A stretch of DNA of 44,151 bases. Origin: Ramlibacter sp. GTDB lineage: Bacteria > Pseudomonadota > Gammaproteobacteria > Burkholderiales > Burkholderiaceae_C. The notes beneath the pieces were generated by a model, which ran no database searches, was not told the origin of the DNA, and saw nothing but the letters and a program-made list of their open reading frames with translations. The DNA is taken from contig JACDFR010000037.1 of the NCBI GenBank assembly GCA_013815685.1, positions 1 through 44,151 of the forward strand. The letters are read 5' to 3'. A program made the translations under genes and the position numbers. Positions 32,941 to 41,942 of this stretch are shown piece by piece (within the stretch, counting starts at the first letter, position 1; each line of letters begins with the position of its first letter).

Positions 32941-35373
32941 CTACGCCCCGCGGATACCCGCCAGTGATCCCAGGTAGCGCTCGAGGATGGCCATTTCAGC
33001 AGGGCTGGGGGCGCCCTTGCCCGTCACCACCGCGTAGACGTTGCCGCCGAATCCGGCTCGCGGGTAATACTTCAAGAATCCCCATCCGATCAGCAACTGG
33101 TCGAAGGGACCGGGCGCAAACGACGCCGCCGCGCGACCCGCTTGCGCGGAATTGACGCGCAGCAGCTGGCTCCCGCCGCTGGAGACGAAAGAGACCACAG
33201 CAGGAACGTTGGGCTCGAGCCGGCCGGAGGCGGTCAGCTCGATGTTCGTGCCCTTCGCATCCGTCCACCGCGCCTGGGGCTGGCCCTTGTTGAAGCCCAG
33301 TTCCGAGAAATACATCTCGGTGGAATTGGAGGCCTGAAAGACCGCTCCGGTGTTGTCCCGTCCCGGCACGCTCACGGCAGCGACGACGAAATGATCGTCC
33401 TCCAGGCCCCAGCCGACCCGGTTGCGCGGCCGGGATTGCGCACCGGGAATTGCCAGCGGCTTGCGGCACCAGAAACCCCAGGTGTCGGGCCCGCTGTGGT
33501 CCGAGTTCTTGCGTCCCTGGGTCACCCGCATGACGGGCGGTCGCATGGTTCCCATCGCGCTGCTGTCGGTGTTGGCCCAGTTGATCATCTGCATGGCGTT
33601 GCCGGGGGCGGACCCATAGCCTGAATCGGAGACCGCGCGAACCACCTGCCCCGCGCTGGCGGGCGCGCCCTGCATGTAATCGGTATGGCCGTCGGCCAGG
33701 TCCCATTTGCAGGCGCTGTATCTGGCGATGATCGCCATGGCCGCGTCGTCCAGCTTCGTCGCCGCATAGGCGACCGGGTCCGACAGGGAATAGACCTTCC
33801 GGGGCGGCGGCGGGGGCGGTCCGCCCGCGCCCGCGGTGTAGCTGAGCGTTGTCACGCTGTTGGGCGCCGGCGTGAAAGTGAAACTGTCCTGTCCGTTGGG
33901 GCCCGCGGGGATCTCGATCGCTGTCTTGCTCAGCCGCCCGCCGTTGGTTGAGGTCACGGACAACCTGGCCGGCACGGCCAGGTTGCCGCGGGCATAAACC
34001 GTGACGGTGACCGGGTGGCCGCCGGCCGTCCAGCCCGCGGCATCGTCGAAAAGCGCGCCCTGCGCGATGCCGGCGCCGGCCTTCAGCGGCCCCGACATCG
34101 CCGGCTCCAGCGTCTTCGACTGATGCCAGCCCGGCACGTGGTTGATGGCGCTGTTGTGGACGGGCCAGTGGTTGCCGCCTTGCCAGCTATAGACCTCGCA
34201 GCCGGATTGCCGTGCGTAATGGACCAGGCGCTTGAACATGTCTTCCCACCGGGGATCGTCGAGCGGCATGCCGGTTTCGGTCAGCGCCAGCTTCACGCCC
34301 CTGGCCCTCGCCCATTCAACGGCGGGCTTGAGGCGCTGGATGCCCGTGTCGGCGTTGATAGGGACCTTTCCCACGCCGACGGTATTGTTCTTCGCCGCCT
34401 CCGTGTCGTAGTCGAACACCTGCCCATTGCCGATCGCGTCGAGGTACAGGTGTACCTCGTAGATGACGTTCGCGGCGGCTACCGGCCAGCCAGGGTTGTG
34501 GGTGGCCAGCGTAGTCGCCGCGCTCCACTCGTTGCCGCCCAGGTAGATGGGGTTCGCGCTGTCCATGGCGCGAATGGCCTTGATTGCCGCCAGCGCATAG
34601 GCGGGCCAGATGGTCAGGTCTTCGCCGCCACCGTGCGATTCGACAACCTGGCCCGGACGCGGCATGTCGTGCGGCTCGTTCATGAGGCCATAGCCCCCGA
34701 ACCCGGGATGGTCCTTCCATCGGGCCGACGCCCGGGTCCAGAAATCGATGAAGTGCGCCTGCGTCAGCGTGGCTCCCGGCCCAAGTGCGAATATGCGCGT
34801 CTGCACCTGCGTGTTGTCGCTGGTATAGGGCCGCAGCAAGGGATCGGGGGGGACGACCAGGCCCGTCACCGTCCCGTCGGGCTGGAACTTGAAGTCGCGG
34901 TAGCGGCAGTAGTTGTGGCAATCGATGATGCACTTGATGCCCGCTGCCGCATGCGCATCCAGCACACCGGTGATGTAGGACTCGTAGCCCGGATGATAAG
35001 CGCCGGGCCGGCCGATCGCGGCCACCGCAGGCCGGGAGGCAACCGTATCGTGCAGCATGGGCTGCAGCAGCTCCCATTTGATCGGCAGGCGGGTCTTGGT
35101 GTAGCCGCAACGCGCAAGGTAGACCACATCGGCGCGCCGCGGCACCGTGAAGTTGAGGTTGGGCAGCGAGCTGGCGCCGTAGCGAAGGCCGGATTCGGCC
35201 CATTCCATTCCCGAAAGATTGGTCCCGAGCGGGATGCCCACCTCCTGCGGTACGCGTTGATTCGCCGCGCCCGGCCGCGGGTCACGCAATCCAGCCACGG
35301 CTGAGGCCGGGCCGAGAGCGGGAACCCCGGCCACCCATGCGGCCGCCATCCTGTAAAACCTGCGTCTGTGCAT
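32941..35373 (-). CDS. Secreted glycoside hydrolase family 5 enzyme with unassigned C-terminal domain
   Basis: Protein of 810 residues from the ATG at 35373. An N-terminal export signal (MHRRRFYRMAAAWVAG) has a twin-arginine look. A GH5 (cellulase-like) TIM barrel spans about 45-425, with acid/base Glu233 in GLMNEPHD, nucleophile Glu366 in LTETGMP, and the YEVHLYLD and YSWQGGNHW blocks. A beta-rich, Ig-like module follows (about 445-515), then a poly-proline linker (about 519-524) and about 285 residues of unrecognised sequence that resemble a lectin-like beta domain. Substrate is unknown; beta-glucans are typical. Monocistronic. Confidence 0.85.
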   Translation of the reverse strand: MHRRRFYRMAAAWVAGVPALGPASAVAGLRDPRPGAANQRVPQEVGIPLGTNLSGMEWAESGLRYGASSLPNLNFTVPRRADVVYLARCGYTKTRLPIKWELLQPMLHDTVASRPAVAAIGRPGAYHPGYESYITGVLDAHAAAGIKCIIDCHNYCRYRDFKFQPDGTVTGLVVPPDPLLRPYTSDNTQVQTRIFALGPGATLTQAHFIDFWTRASARWKDHPGFGGYGLMNEPHDMPRPGQVVESHGGGEDLTIWPAYALAAIKAIRAMDSANPIYLGGNEWSAATTLATHNPGWPVAAANVIYEVHLYLDAIGNGQVFDYDTEAAKNNTVGVGKVPINADTGIQRLKPAVEWARARGVKLALTETGMPLDDPRWEDMFKRLVHYARQSGCEVYSWQGGNHWPVHNSAINHVPGWHQSKTLEPAMSGPLKAGAGIAQGALFDDAAGWTAGGHPVTVTVYARGNLAVPARLSVTSTNGGRLSKTAIEIPAGPNGQDSFTFTPAPNSVTTLSYTAGAGGPPPPPPRKVYSLSDPVAYAATKLDDAAMAIIARYSACKWDLADGHTDYMQGAPASAGQVVRAVSDSGYGSAPGNAMQMINWANTDSSAMGTMRPPVMRVTQGRKNSDHSGPDTWGFWCRKPLAIPGAQSRPRNRVGWGLEDDHFVVAAVSVPGRDNTGAVFQASNSTEMYFSELGFNKGQPQARWTDAKGTNIELTASGRLEPNVPAVVSFVSSGGSQLLRVNSAQAGRAAASFAPGPFDQLLIGWGFLKYYPRAGFGGNVYAVVTGKGAPSPAEMAILERYLGSLAGIRGA

Positions 35374-35540
35374 TTGCGCTACCTTGTTGTCCTGCCGCCG
35401 TGAGACCGGCATGAGCGGGCATGATTCCCCGCCCACGGCCACGTGCGCGTAGGACGAAGTCAACAATTTGACCGAACCTACAAGACAACAACCCGAACGG
35501 ATAGGACAGTCGCCCAATTACCCATGCGAAAGGAGAGCCA

Positions 35541-35963
35541 ATGAAGCCGCGCATCTCTGTTCTGACTCTCGGGGTCGACGATCTCGAAAGCGCCGTTCGT
35601 TTCTATCGCGATGGCCTGGGCTTTGCGACCGAGGGCATTATCGGGCGTGAATTTGCGCACGGCGCAGTGGCCTTCTTCGATCTGCAGCCCGCCTTGAAGT
35701 TGGCGCTGTGGGCCAGGGACGATCTGGCGCACGACACCGGCATGGCCAGGTCGAAATCCCGCACGCCGGATTTCACCATCGGCCACAACGTGAGCAGCAA
35801 GACCGAAGTGGACGCGGTGATGGCCCACGCGGGCAAAGCAGGCGCGAGGATCGTCAAGCCCGCTCAGAGCACTTCCTGGGGTGGTTATTCGGGCTATTTC
35901 CAGGATCCCGAGGGCCATCTGTGGGAGGTCGTGTTCAATCCGGAATTCATGCCCGAAGTTTGA
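35541..35963 (+). CDS. VOC-family (glyoxalase/dioxygenase-fold) protein
   Basis: Protein of 140 residues with two beta-alpha-beta-beta-beta modules: ISVLTLGVDDLESAVRFYRDGLGF, then DFTIGHNVSSKTEVDAVMA and the C-terminal GYSGYFQDPEGHLWEVVFNPE. The last block has the usual metal-ligand glutamate. The strong AAAGGAG lies 7-13 nt before the ATG. Substrate is unknown; glutathione or antibiotic-modifying roles occur in the family. Confidence 0.92.
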   Translation: MKPRISVLTLGVDDLESAVRFYRDGLGFATEGIIGREFAHGAVAFFDLQPALKLALWARDDLAHDTGMARSKSRTPDFTIGHNVSSKTEVDAVMAHAGKAGARIVKPAQSTSWGGYSGYFQDPEGHLWEVVFNPEFMPEV

Positions 35964-36099
35964 GACTCCGGTGGACAAGCCATCAGCACCGGGCATCGTC
36001 CAACGCGGGGGCAAGCACCGGCAGCTTGCCGCGCCACTGTCCGTGCGCTCGGTGTTTTCCCATGCTTGGTCTCATGACGACGAAGACTGATGTACGGAC

Positions 36100-36453
36100 T
36101 CAGCGCAGCCTGCGCAGGCGTCGTGCCAACCAAGCCGCTTGCCAGCCGATAACGAGCCCGGCACCATCGGCCAGCAGGTCTAACAGCTCGGCCGTGCGGT
36201 AGCCGGTGAGATGCTGGAGCAACTCGATCAAGGCGCCGTAGGCCAGCAAGCCCAGCATCATCGGAGCCGGATAGTCCGGGTACGCCCGGCGCCCCAGCAC
36301 GGTCAACACCGCGAAGGCGAACAGGTGGTTGACCTTGTCCCACCCCGTCGGAGGCACCTGGACTCGCGGCGGCGCCAGGGCGATCACGAGCACCACGGCG
36401 AGACACAACCAGAAGGCCCAGCGGCCGTAGGCGGTTTTGAATACGATAGGCAT
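36100..36453 (-). CDS. VanZ-family membrane protein
   Basis: Small membrane protein of 117 residues with about four hydrophobic helices and the family block GWDKVNHLFAFAVLTVLG, then ALIELLQHLTGYRTAELLDLLADGAG. A VanZ-like fold with no established activity in most bacteria. It lies downstream of the chemotaxis receptor gene on the same strand (39 nt), possibly co-transcribed. Confidence 0.9.
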   Translation of the reverse strand: MPIVFKTAYGRWAFWLCLAVVLVIALAPPRVQVPPTGWDKVNHLFAFAVLTVLGRRAYPDYPAPMMLGLLAYGALIELLQHLTGYRTAELLDLLADGAGLVIGWQAAWLARRLRRLR

Positions 36454-36492
36454 CGGCCGATTCTAGGGGCGGGCCACGCCGCCCGCGCCTGC

Positions 36493-38136
36493 TCAGCCCT
36501 GGACCGCGAGCCGGACGCTGGCCGGATTCATGGGTATGGCTTCGACCGATTCGTGCCTGGGCGCCTGGGAGCGGCCGGCAGGTTGCAACTGCGCGTATAA
36601 CGATGGCGCTTCGCCTTCCAGCTTGAAGCGAGCGACCATTTCCAGCAGGGCGCCGGCCTGTGCCTTCATCGACTCCGTGGCCGCAGTGGCTTGCTCGACC
36701 AGCGAGGCGTTCTGCTGCACCACCTGTTCCATCTGCATCACTGCCGTGTTCACTTGCTGGATGCCCGAACTCTGTTCGCGGCTGGCCGCGGCGATTTCCG
36801 TGATCAGGTGGCTGGCCGCACCGGCGGAATCGACGATTTCGCGCATCGTCGCGCCGGCCGCATCGGCCATCCTGGTACCGGCATCGACCTTTTCGACCGA
36901 CTCGCGTATGAGCGTCTTGATGTCCTTGGCCGCCGCCGCGCTGCGTTGCGCGAGGCTGCGCACTTCCGAGGCGACCACGGCGAAGCCCCGGCCCTGCTCG
37001 CCCGCACGCGCCGCCTCGACCGCCGCGTTGAGCGCGAGGATGTTGGTCTGGAAGGCAATGCCGTCGATCAGCCCGATGATGTCGCCGATCTTCCTGGAAG
37101 ACTCCGAAATCCCCGTCATGGTGCCGACCACTTTGGCCACGACCTCGCCGCCCTTGCGCGCCACGTCCGCCGCCCCGGTGGCCAGCTCGCTCGCCTTGTG
37201 CGCGTTCTGGGCGTTCTGCGAAACCGTGGAGGTCAGCTCCTCCATCGAACTGGCGGTCTCCTCCAGCGTGCTCGCCTGCTCCTCGGTGCGCTGCGACAGG
37301 TCGATATTGCCCTGTGCGATCTGTTCGCTGGTGTCGGCGACACCGTGCGCACCGGCCGCCACTTCGCCGACGAGTTCCCGAAGGTTCCTGTTCATCTCCG
37401 ACAAGGCGCGCAGCAGATCGGCTGTCTCATCCCGGCCCACCACCTGCACATCGGTGCTGAGGTCGCCGCTGGCGATCACGCCCGCGGTGCGGATGGCGCT
37501 GGCCAGGGGCCGGACAATCGCCCGGCTTGCGACGAGCGCGATGGCGATGGACACGACCGCGGCGGACGCCAGGATGGCCAGCAGCAAGCCGACGGCCTGG
37601 CGGGCAGCCGAGGCGGCCCCTTCATAGCTCTCCCGCGCCAGCTTTTTTTCCAGCGCCATCAGTCCCGCGAGGTCGTGCAGCGCTGCCTGGTAGGCCTTTT
37701 CGGCGCTCTGCATCAGGTCGATCGCCGATGCGGCATCCACGTTCAAGCTACTGGCGGCCTCCACCTGCCTGCGATAGTCGGAGATCTTGGGAAGAACGGC
37801 ATTGAGGTGCTTGCGCTCGTCGTCGGTCAGGTCGGGCTGCGCGCGAAATCCGGTCAGGTACCCTGTCACGCCATCGATCTTGTCGGTCAGCGCTGCGACC
37901 GAGCGCTGGTGCTCTTCCGGCGCTCTCCAGGTGAAAAGGCGATACGCGGCAGCATGGGCTTCGCTGATCTGGCGAGCCGAATCGTTTGCTGCTTCCACCG
38001 CGACGCTGCGCTTGGTCGCCAGCTCCTCGAGCGCAGCGCTCTGGCGTGTCAGCACCTCGTAGGTTAACGCACCGAACGCCAGGAGAAACACAATGGCTAC
38101 GGCCGGGGAGATGAGGATCTTGTGCCAGATTTTCAT
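36493..38136 (-). CDS. Methyl-accepting chemotaxis protein
   Basis: Receptor of 547 residues. The first membrane helix is at about 10-30, a four-helix-bundle sensor at about 35-185, the second helix at about 186-208, HAMP at about 210-262, and a cytoplasmic signalling coiled coil follows with the hairpin tip IDGIAFQTNILALNAAVEAA. No C-terminal NWETF-type CheR tether is seen. It is divergent from the STAS-like gene across 128 nt of AT-richer DNA, with the ligand unknown. Confidence 0.95.
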   Translation of the reverse strand: MKIWHKILISPAVAIVFLLAFGALTYEVLTRQSAALEELATKRSVAVEAANDSARQISEAHAAAYRLFTWRAPEEHQRSVAALTDKIDGVTGYLTGFRAQPDLTDDERKHLNAVLPKISDYRRQVEAASSLNVDAASAIDLMQSAEKAYQAALHDLAGLMALEKKLARESYEGAASAARQAVGLLLAILASAAVVSIAIALVASRAIVRPLASAIRTAGVIASGDLSTDVQVVGRDETADLLRALSEMNRNLRELVGEVAAGAHGVADTSEQIAQGNIDLSQRTEEQASTLEETASSMEELTSTVSQNAQNAHKASELATGAADVARKGGEVVAKVVGTMTGISESSRKIGDIIGLIDGIAFQTNILALNAAVEAARAGEQGRGFAVVASEVRSLAQRSAAAAKDIKTLIRESVEKVDAGTRMADAAGATMREIVDSAGAASHLITEIAAASREQSSGIQQVNTAVMQMEQVVQQNASLVEQATAATESMKAQAGALLEMVARFKLEGEAPSLYAQLQPAGRSQAPRHESVEAIPMNPASVRLAVQG

Positions 38137-38264
38137 AGGGTCTCGCTTTGGTTACTGAATGTATCATAATGAAAACAAATGAAGCAAGCGCAATTGGCCC
38201 TCCCGCAGCGCCGACGCTGTAAAGTGGCAACAGCGCTGTGCGTGCGCCAACTCCGGTCAGGCAT

Positions 38265-38621
38265 ATGGGTCTACAGATCAGGGTGAGTCATCCGGGCGAT
38301 TTCATGCGTGCCAAAGCCTCGGGCGACGCGACGCTTCAGGACATCTTTGCCCTTATCGACGAAGTGGCCGATGAGTCGATACGCATGGGGTCCAAGCGCC
38401 TGCTGATCGATCTCACCCAGGTGCGCCAGAGCTTCAAGTTCACGGGGCATTTCGCGATCGGCGAGCGGGCGGCGCTGAGCCTGGGTCACCTGGAGAAAGT
38501 GGCGTCCCTGGTGGCTGAAGACCGCCGCACCGGCACCAGCGAGCAAGTCGCCCGGCAACGGGGCATGCAGCTGCGCGTGTTCGTGGCTGAAGACGAAGCC
38601 ATTACGTGGCTGAAGAGTTGA
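38265..38621 (+). CDS. STAS/SpoIIAA-like domain protein
   Basis: Protein of 118 residues (ATG 38265; a GTG at 38238 would add nine residues). It has a beta-alpha layout with GDFMRAKASGDATLQDIFALIDEV, the central strand RLLIDLTQV and a late helix, matching short SpoIIAA/STAS-like proteins of proteobacteria. These bind lipids or partners, with no enzymatic role known. It is divergent from the chemotaxis receptor gene. Confidence 0.6.
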   Translation: MGLQIRVSHPGDFMRAKASGDATLQDIFALIDEVADESIRMGSKRLLIDLTQVRQSFKFTGHFAIGERAALSLGHLEKVASLVAEDRRTGTSEQVARQRGMQLRVFVAEDEAITWLKS

Positions 38622-38735
38622 CGCGAAGCGCATTGGTATCGAAGGACGCAGCCTACCGTCCGCTGCCGCAGGGGCCTACATCCGCGCCAGGAGCGCCGAC
38701 TTAAAGTCGTAGCGTGCAATCAAGAGGTCAGAGAT

Positions 38736-39293
38736 GTGGCAAGGCAATCAATCCGGATGGGTTCGGGCCGATCGGGCGGGACGTGCCTGATGACGTCGGC
38801 CGATGTCTTCGTGTGGCGGGTCAGGCTCTGCCTGATGGCGGCGGCCGTCGGCTTGATCCATGGCAACGCCGATCAGGCCGCGCCCCTCACTGACCCAGTC
38901 ACTGGGTCTGGCCGCGGCCAGTTCGCCAGCATCGCACCGGCAGCCAAGCCCCTGCCAGTGGACTTGGTGGCCAGTGAGCCGATCCTGAGCAGCGCGGTCG
39001 TTGCAGTATCGGTGACCCCAGTAACCTATCGAGCACGGCCCAAAGCCGCCGCCCAGCTGGCGGCCGAAACCGGGTGCGGGCTCTCGTCGGGATCGAAGAC
39101 GAGCCGGCCGGGCGCGGCAAAGGCCGCTGCAGCAACCGGCAAGCGTTGCAAGCCCGTCGCCACGACCGCCGCCTTCCGGGTCAAACCGGCGCGGCCCGCC
39201 CTGCAAGCCAAGTCGCTCACCGCATCGAACCTGAAAAAGCACTCGCGCGTCGCCGCCGCCCGGACTTCCGCGCCCGAGGTCAGGGCAATCTGA
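38736..39293 (+). CDS. Hypothetical Ala/Lys/Arg-rich exported protein
   Basis: Open frame of 185 residues from a GTG at 38736; ATGs at 38757 and 38790 are alternatives. From 38790 it would have a signal-like hydrophobic segment (VRLCLMAAAVGLIHG). The rest is low-complexity, rich in Ala, Lys, Arg, Ser and Pro, with a histone-like basic C-terminal half. No family is recognised. Coding status is supported only by length, codon-position GC pattern and lack of a competing gene. Confidence 0.4.
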   Translation: MARQSIRMGSGRSGGTCLMTSADVFVWRVRLCLMAAAVGLIHGNADQAAPLTDPVTGSGRGQFASIAPAAKPLPVDLVASEPILSSAVVAVSVTPVTYRARPKAAAQLAAETGCGLSSGSKTSRPGAAKAAAATGKRCKPVATTAAFRVKPARPALQAKSLTASNLKKHSRVAAARTSAPEVRAI

Positions 39294-39395
39294 CGCTTAG
39301 GCAAACGACCTAGGTCACAGCGACGTTTTCCCTACTGCACGGGCTTTTTGGTGGCCGACACTTGGGCCCTTGTTTTCTGCATCGGGAATGCGCGA

Positions 39396-39734
39396 ATGCC
39401 AAGTGTCTACGACACACTCTACCGCTGGGCCAGGAGAACGACGACCTCGTTCGCCGAGCTGCGGTTCTTACCCTCCGAACGCAGCCCGGTGGAGCATCCG
39501 AGCGATGGCCTCATCTACCGGCTCAGGCATTGGCCCGAACTGCCGGATTCCAGCCGTACAGCCGATGTGTATCGGGCACTGTCCATGATGAGCACCCAGC
39601 CCATCAACCGCCATTGGATCGTGTCCCATTCCAAGCTCGACGGCCGCCAGGTCGACCGGCTCCTGCAAGGCCTGGTCGATGATGGCGCCGTCGAAGTGAT
39701 CGACGCCTCCAAGTACAGGGCGGGCGCCCACTAG
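39396..39734 (+). CDS. Hypothetical winged-helix-like small protein
   Basis: Protein of 112 residues; the ATG at 39396 (MPSVYDTLYRW) is chosen over a GTG at 39348. The C-terminal part (TADVYRALSMMSTQPINRHWIV, LDGRQVDRLLQGLVDDGAVEVI) looks like a winged helix, with an LDGRQVDRLL recognition-like helix and a wing. Possibly a small DNA-binding regulator; no known family is identified. It overlaps the convergent CBS-domain gene by 4 nt. Confidence 0.6.
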   Translation: MPSVYDTLYRWARRTTTSFAELRFLPSERSPVEHPSDGLIYRLRHWPELPDSSRTADVYRALSMMSTQPINRHWIVSHSKLDGRQVDRLLQGLVDDGAVEVIDASKYRAGAH

Positions 39735-41077
39735 GGGCGAACCGCGGGTGCCTGCGCATCCGGCCGCGAACCGGCTTGCTCGCCGGCATTCGCCCGCGCA
39801 GCGGCCAGCACCTTGTCGATGCGCTTGCCGTCCAGATCGACCACCTCGAACAGCCAGTCGCCGCATTCGATGCGTTCGCCTGCGCTGGGCAGGCTGCCGG
39901 ATACGGACATCAGCAGGCCCGCCAGCGTGTTGTAGCGGCCCCTGTCTTCCTCCGGCAAGTCGCGGATGTCCAGTCGCGCCTTGAGTTCGGCGACCGGCAT
40001 CAACCCATCGAGGAGCCAGGACCCGTCTTCCCGCTGGATCGCCCAGGCCTCGGCCTGCGCCACCGGCTGCAGCTCCCCGGTGATCGCCTCCAACAGGTCA
40101 TGCGGCGTCATGAGGCCCTGTACGACGCCGTATTCGTCGACCACGAACACCATGCGGCCCGACCTCTGGCGGAACTGCTCCAGCAGTTCCATGCCGGTGA
40201 GCGTTTCGGGCACGAACAGCGCCGACGAGGCCAGGGAGTCGAGCGATGTGCCGCCCTCGCCCGCTTCCAGCGCCAGCAGCTGCGCGACGCTCACCACGCC
40301 CACCACGTCGTCGAGCGAGCCGCGGCAGACGGGGTACCAGGAATGCGCCCCGCCCCGCCCCACCTGCCGCAAGCAATCCGCAACGCCGCCGGAAGCATCC
40401 AGCCATTCGATGTCGGTGCGCGGCACCATCATGGACGTCAGCGGCCGGTCGTCCAGGTGGAAAACGTTCTGCACCATCTGGCGCTCGTGCTGCTCGATGA
40501 TGCCGGCATCCACGCCCTCTTCGAGGCTGTGCGCGATCTCTTCTTCCGTCATGCCGCGCGCCAGCGTCATGTCGATAGGCAGCAGTTTCAGCACGGCCTG
40601 GGTCGATGCCGACAGCAGCCGCACGAAGGGTCCCGCCACGCGCGCTAGCCAGCTCATCGGCTGCGCCAGCAGGCGCGAAACGGCCTCCGGATAAAGCTGG
40701 CCGATCCGCTTGGGGACCAGCTCGCCGAAAATGATGGTGATGTAGGTGATCACGGTCACGACGATGCCGGTGGCGACATACCCAGCCCCCCGGGGCCCCA
40801 GGCCCGGGCCCAGGCCCTGGAGCCATTGCGCGAGGCTGCTGCTGAAGGCAGCCTCGCCGATGATGCCGTTGAGAACTCCGATCGACGTGATGCCCACCTG
40901 CACCGTGGACAGGAAGCGCGTGGGCTGGTCCATCAAACGCAAAGCCGCGGCGGAGCCCTTGTCCCCCGCCTCCGCCATCGCCGCCAGGCGCGCCTTGCGG
41001 CTGGAAGCCAGCGCCATCTCCGACATGGCAAACACCCCGTTCAGCAACGTGAGCAGCGCGATCAGCAGGATTTCCAT
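39731..41077 (-). CDS. Hemolysin-type/CorC-like CNNM-family membrane protein (DUF21-CBS-CorC_HlyC)
   Basis: Membrane protein of 448 residues. A DUF21 (CNNM) transmembrane domain covers about 1-190 (EILLIALLTLLNGVFAMSEMAL, FGELVPKRIGQLYPE), a CBS pair follows at about 210-340 (RTDIEWLDA, VFVVDEYGVVQGLMTPHDLLEAITGE), and a CorC_HlyC domain ends it. Family members take part in Mg2+/Co2+ efflux or membrane stress; the hemolysin name is historical. Divergent from apaH across 25 nt. Confidence 0.93.
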   Translation of the reverse strand: MEILLIALLTLLNGVFAMSEMALASSRKARLAAMAEAGDKGSAAALRLMDQPTRFLSTVQVGITSIGVLNGIIGEAAFSSSLAQWLQGLGPGLGPRGAGYVATGIVVTVITYITIIFGELVPKRIGQLYPEAVSRLLAQPMSWLARVAGPFVRLLSASTQAVLKLLPIDMTLARGMTEEEIAHSLEEGVDAGIIEQHERQMVQNVFHLDDRPLTSMMVPRTDIEWLDASGGVADCLRQVGRGGAHSWYPVCRGSLDDVVGVVSVAQLLALEAGEGGTSLDSLASSALFVPETLTGMELLEQFRQRSGRMVFVVDEYGVVQGLMTPHDLLEAITGELQPVAQAEAWAIQREDGSWLLDGLMPVAELKARLDIRDLPEEDRGRYNTLAGLLMSVSGSLPSAGERIECGDWLFEVVDLDGKRIDKVLAAARANAGEQAGSRPDAQAPAVRP

Positions 41078-41102
41078 CGACTAGGGCGAGAATGGCGACA
41101 CC

Positions 41103-41942
41103 ATGGCACTTTACTTGATCGGTGACGTGCAGGGCTGCGACGCGGCACTGGAACGCCTGCTGCAAAAAATCGACTTCTCGCCGAGCCGCGATACGCTTTA
41201 TCTCCTGGGCGACCTGGTCAATCGCGGCCCGGCCTCCGGCGCCGTGCTGCGCCGGCTCATGCGGATGGGCGAAAGCGCCCACTGCCTGCTGGGCAACCAC
41301 GACCTGAGCCTGCTGGCGCTTGCGCACGGGCAGCGCGCGCCGCACCGCAACGACACCCTGGACAACGTTCTGCTCGCGCCCGACCGCGGCGCCATGCTGG
41401 AATGGCTGCGCCGCCAGCACCTGGCGATCCACGCGCATGGCGTGCTGATGGTGCACGGCGGCCTGCTGCCGCCCTGGGATCTGGCGCAGACGTTGCGGCT
41501 GGCGGCCGAAGTGGAAACGATGCTGCGCGGCCCCGGCCTCGCCGAATTCCTGGCGGGAATGTATGGCAACGATCCGCCGCGATGGGATGACGCACTGGCC
41601 GGCGCCGACCGTCTGCGGGTGATCGTGAACGCGCTGACGCGACTTCGCTTTTGCACGCCCGAAGGCGTGATGGACCTGAAGTCGAGCGGCGGCATCGAGG
41701 ACTCGCCGCCCGGCTACCTGCCCTGGTTCGACGTACCGGGCCGCAAGTCGGCTGACATCACGATCGCCTTCGGGCACTGGTCGACGCTGGGCTACCTGCA
41801 ACGCCCCGGCATCATTTCACTGGACACCGGCTGCGTCTGGGGCGGGTGCCTCAGCGCATTGCGGCTGGGCGCGCAGCGCCATGAACTGATTCAGGTCGAT
41901 TGCGAGCAGGCGCAGGCGCCCGACGGCATCACTCGGCCTTGA
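41103..41942 (+). CDS. apaH: Symmetrical bis(5'-nucleosyl)-tetraphosphatase ApaH
   Basis: Ap4A hydrolase of 279 residues. Metallophosphatase motifs are GDVQGC (GD-H region), LGDLVNRGP, LLGNHDLSLLAL and the later MVHGGLLPPWD, plus FGHWSTLG near the end. It splits Ap4A into two ADP and can remove Np4 caps from RNA. Its end overlaps the convergent RNA-helicase gene by 14 nt. Confidence 0.96.
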   Translation: MALYLIGDVQGCDAALERLLQKIDFSPSRDTLYLLGDLVNRGPASGAVLRRLMRMGESAHCLLGNHDLSLLALAHGQRAPHRNDTLDNVLLAPDRGAMLEWLRRQHLAIHAHGVLMVHGGLLPPWDLAQTLRLAAEVETMLRGPGLAEFLAGMYGNDPPRWDDALAGADRLRVIVNALTRLRFCTPEGVMDLKSSGGIEDSPPGYLPWFDVPGRKSADITIAFGHWSTLGYLQRPGIISLDTGCVWGGCLSALRLGAQRHELIQVDCEQAQAPDGITRP

